In this document: positions 63,754 through 64,000 of the stretch, piece after piece
How the letters are laid out: each line of letters opens with the position of its first letter
How positions within the stretch are numbered: position 1 is the first letter of the stretch
Origin: Crateriforma conspicua
GTDB taxonomy: Bacteria > Planctomycetota > Planctomycetia > Pirellulales > Pirellulaceae
Direction: 5' to 3'
DNA length: 64,000 bases
Assembly: GCF_007752935.1 (NCBI RefSeq)
Contig: NZ_CP036319.1
Location: 2,294,001-2,358,000, forward strand
Notes under the pieces: generated by a model
Databases searched by the model: none
What the model saw: only the letters and a program-made list of their open reading frames with translations
What the model was told of the DNA's origin: nothing
Made by a program: the position numbers and the translations under genes

Positions 63754-64000
63754 TTAAATTTGCCGGATGCGGCGAATCAGGTTCAGCACATGTTGGGCTT
63801 CGTTCACGCCACCCGATTTGCGGATGAACTCCATGCCCAGTTCCAGAACATCCAGGCCGACGGTGGCGTCGATGGAGTTGGACGAATCGGCGGGGGCGGC
63901 CGTTTCGGCAGCGACAGGTGCGGACTTTGCGGCGGCCGGTTCCGATTTGCCTTTGTTCTTTTCCGCTTTGCGTTTCAGCTGGGCTTTAACGTTGGCCACG
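63754..64000 (-). CDS. Hypothetical protein, 5' end cut by window edge
   Basis: About 82 residues are visible and the frame is open to the right edge, so the true start is probably outside the window (a GTG at 63999 is the only in-window candidate). The visible part starts lysine-rich (VKAQLKRKAEKNKGK), has an Ala/Pro-rich linker and ends VGLDVLELGMEFIRKSGGVNEAQHVLNLIRRIRQI, a short amphipathic helical domain. I do not recognise the family. Basic residues followed by a compact helix pair would suit a small DNA- or RNA-associated protein, but that is a guess. Confidence 0.6.
   Translation of the reverse strand, partial: VANVKAQLKRKAEKNKGKSEPAAAKSAPVAAETAAPADSSNSIDATVGLDVLELGMEFIRKSGGVNEAQHVLNLIRRIRQI

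Overview
The window looks like a piece of a GC-rich planctomycete chromosome, most like the Pirellulaceae/Rhodopirellula group. The reasons are a secreted matrixin with a LEPR-XLL-type N-terminal sorting motif (SLESRRLLA), many secreted sugar-active enzymes and DUF1080 proteins, Tat-type Gfo/Idh/MocA oxidoreductases, XylR-type regulators (LacI-like sensor fused to an AraC helix-turn-helix), ThuA and sugar isomerase genes, and a DUF4332 ATPase. These are family-level recognitions by eye; no database was searched.

Layout. 1-10.6 kb: a truncated XylR-type regulator, a GH117-like hydrolase, a double-domain esterase, an Rrf2 regulator, the LEPR-XLL matrixin, a GH51 arabinofuranosidase and a GntP-type permease. 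10.7-22.5 kb: housekeeping and genome-maintenance genes: a secreted EEP nuclease translationally coupled to a short RecQ helicase, a giant SMC-like ATPase with an Arg/Ser-rich tract and two DUF4332 domains, a lone MoxR ATPase, an M3 peptidase, and a SLOG-family protein overlapping a pseudouridine synthase. 22.7-23.1 kb: the tmRNA gene (tag ADESFALAA) with a strong terminator. 23.1-27.5 kb: Gfo/Idh/MocA, two DUF1080 proteins and a second XylR-type regulator. 27.5-31.4 kb: a mobile block with a REPIN, an esterase, a tandemly duplicated RAYT (REP-associated tyrosine transposase) and an IS4-family element inserted inside the RAYT terminal repeat; this block truncates a leucine-rich-repeat gene. 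32.6-42.3 kb: further sugar genes (two Gfo/Idh/MocA, TIM-barrel isomerase, ThuA, AraC regulator, GH29 fucosidase, GH33-like sialidase, esterase).

43.3-52.2 kb is a defence island: a small excisionase-type HTH protein, a complete type I restriction-modification set (hsdM-hsdS-hsdR, all overlapping), then a two-gene cassette (DUF262 NTPase-like protein plus HEPN-type putative RNase, ATGA overlap). The DUF262/HEPN pair is the best candidate for an under-described defence module, because the DUF262 protein lacks room for the usual C-terminal HNH nuclease and a HEPN protein stands next to it. 52.2-64 kb: GH43 enzyme, a His-rich secreted protein followed by a CusB/CusA-type heavy-metal efflux pair, a DinB-domain protein overlapping a PL10-like pectate lyase, a nucleoside hydrolase-DUF1080 fusion, and a cut-off gene at the right edge.

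The only stretches over 300 bases without a protein gene are the tmRNA locus (22535-23138) and the divergent region 4628-5009. Several AT-rich or GC-rich perfect palindromes in front of sugar genes look like operators for the XylR/AraC regulators.
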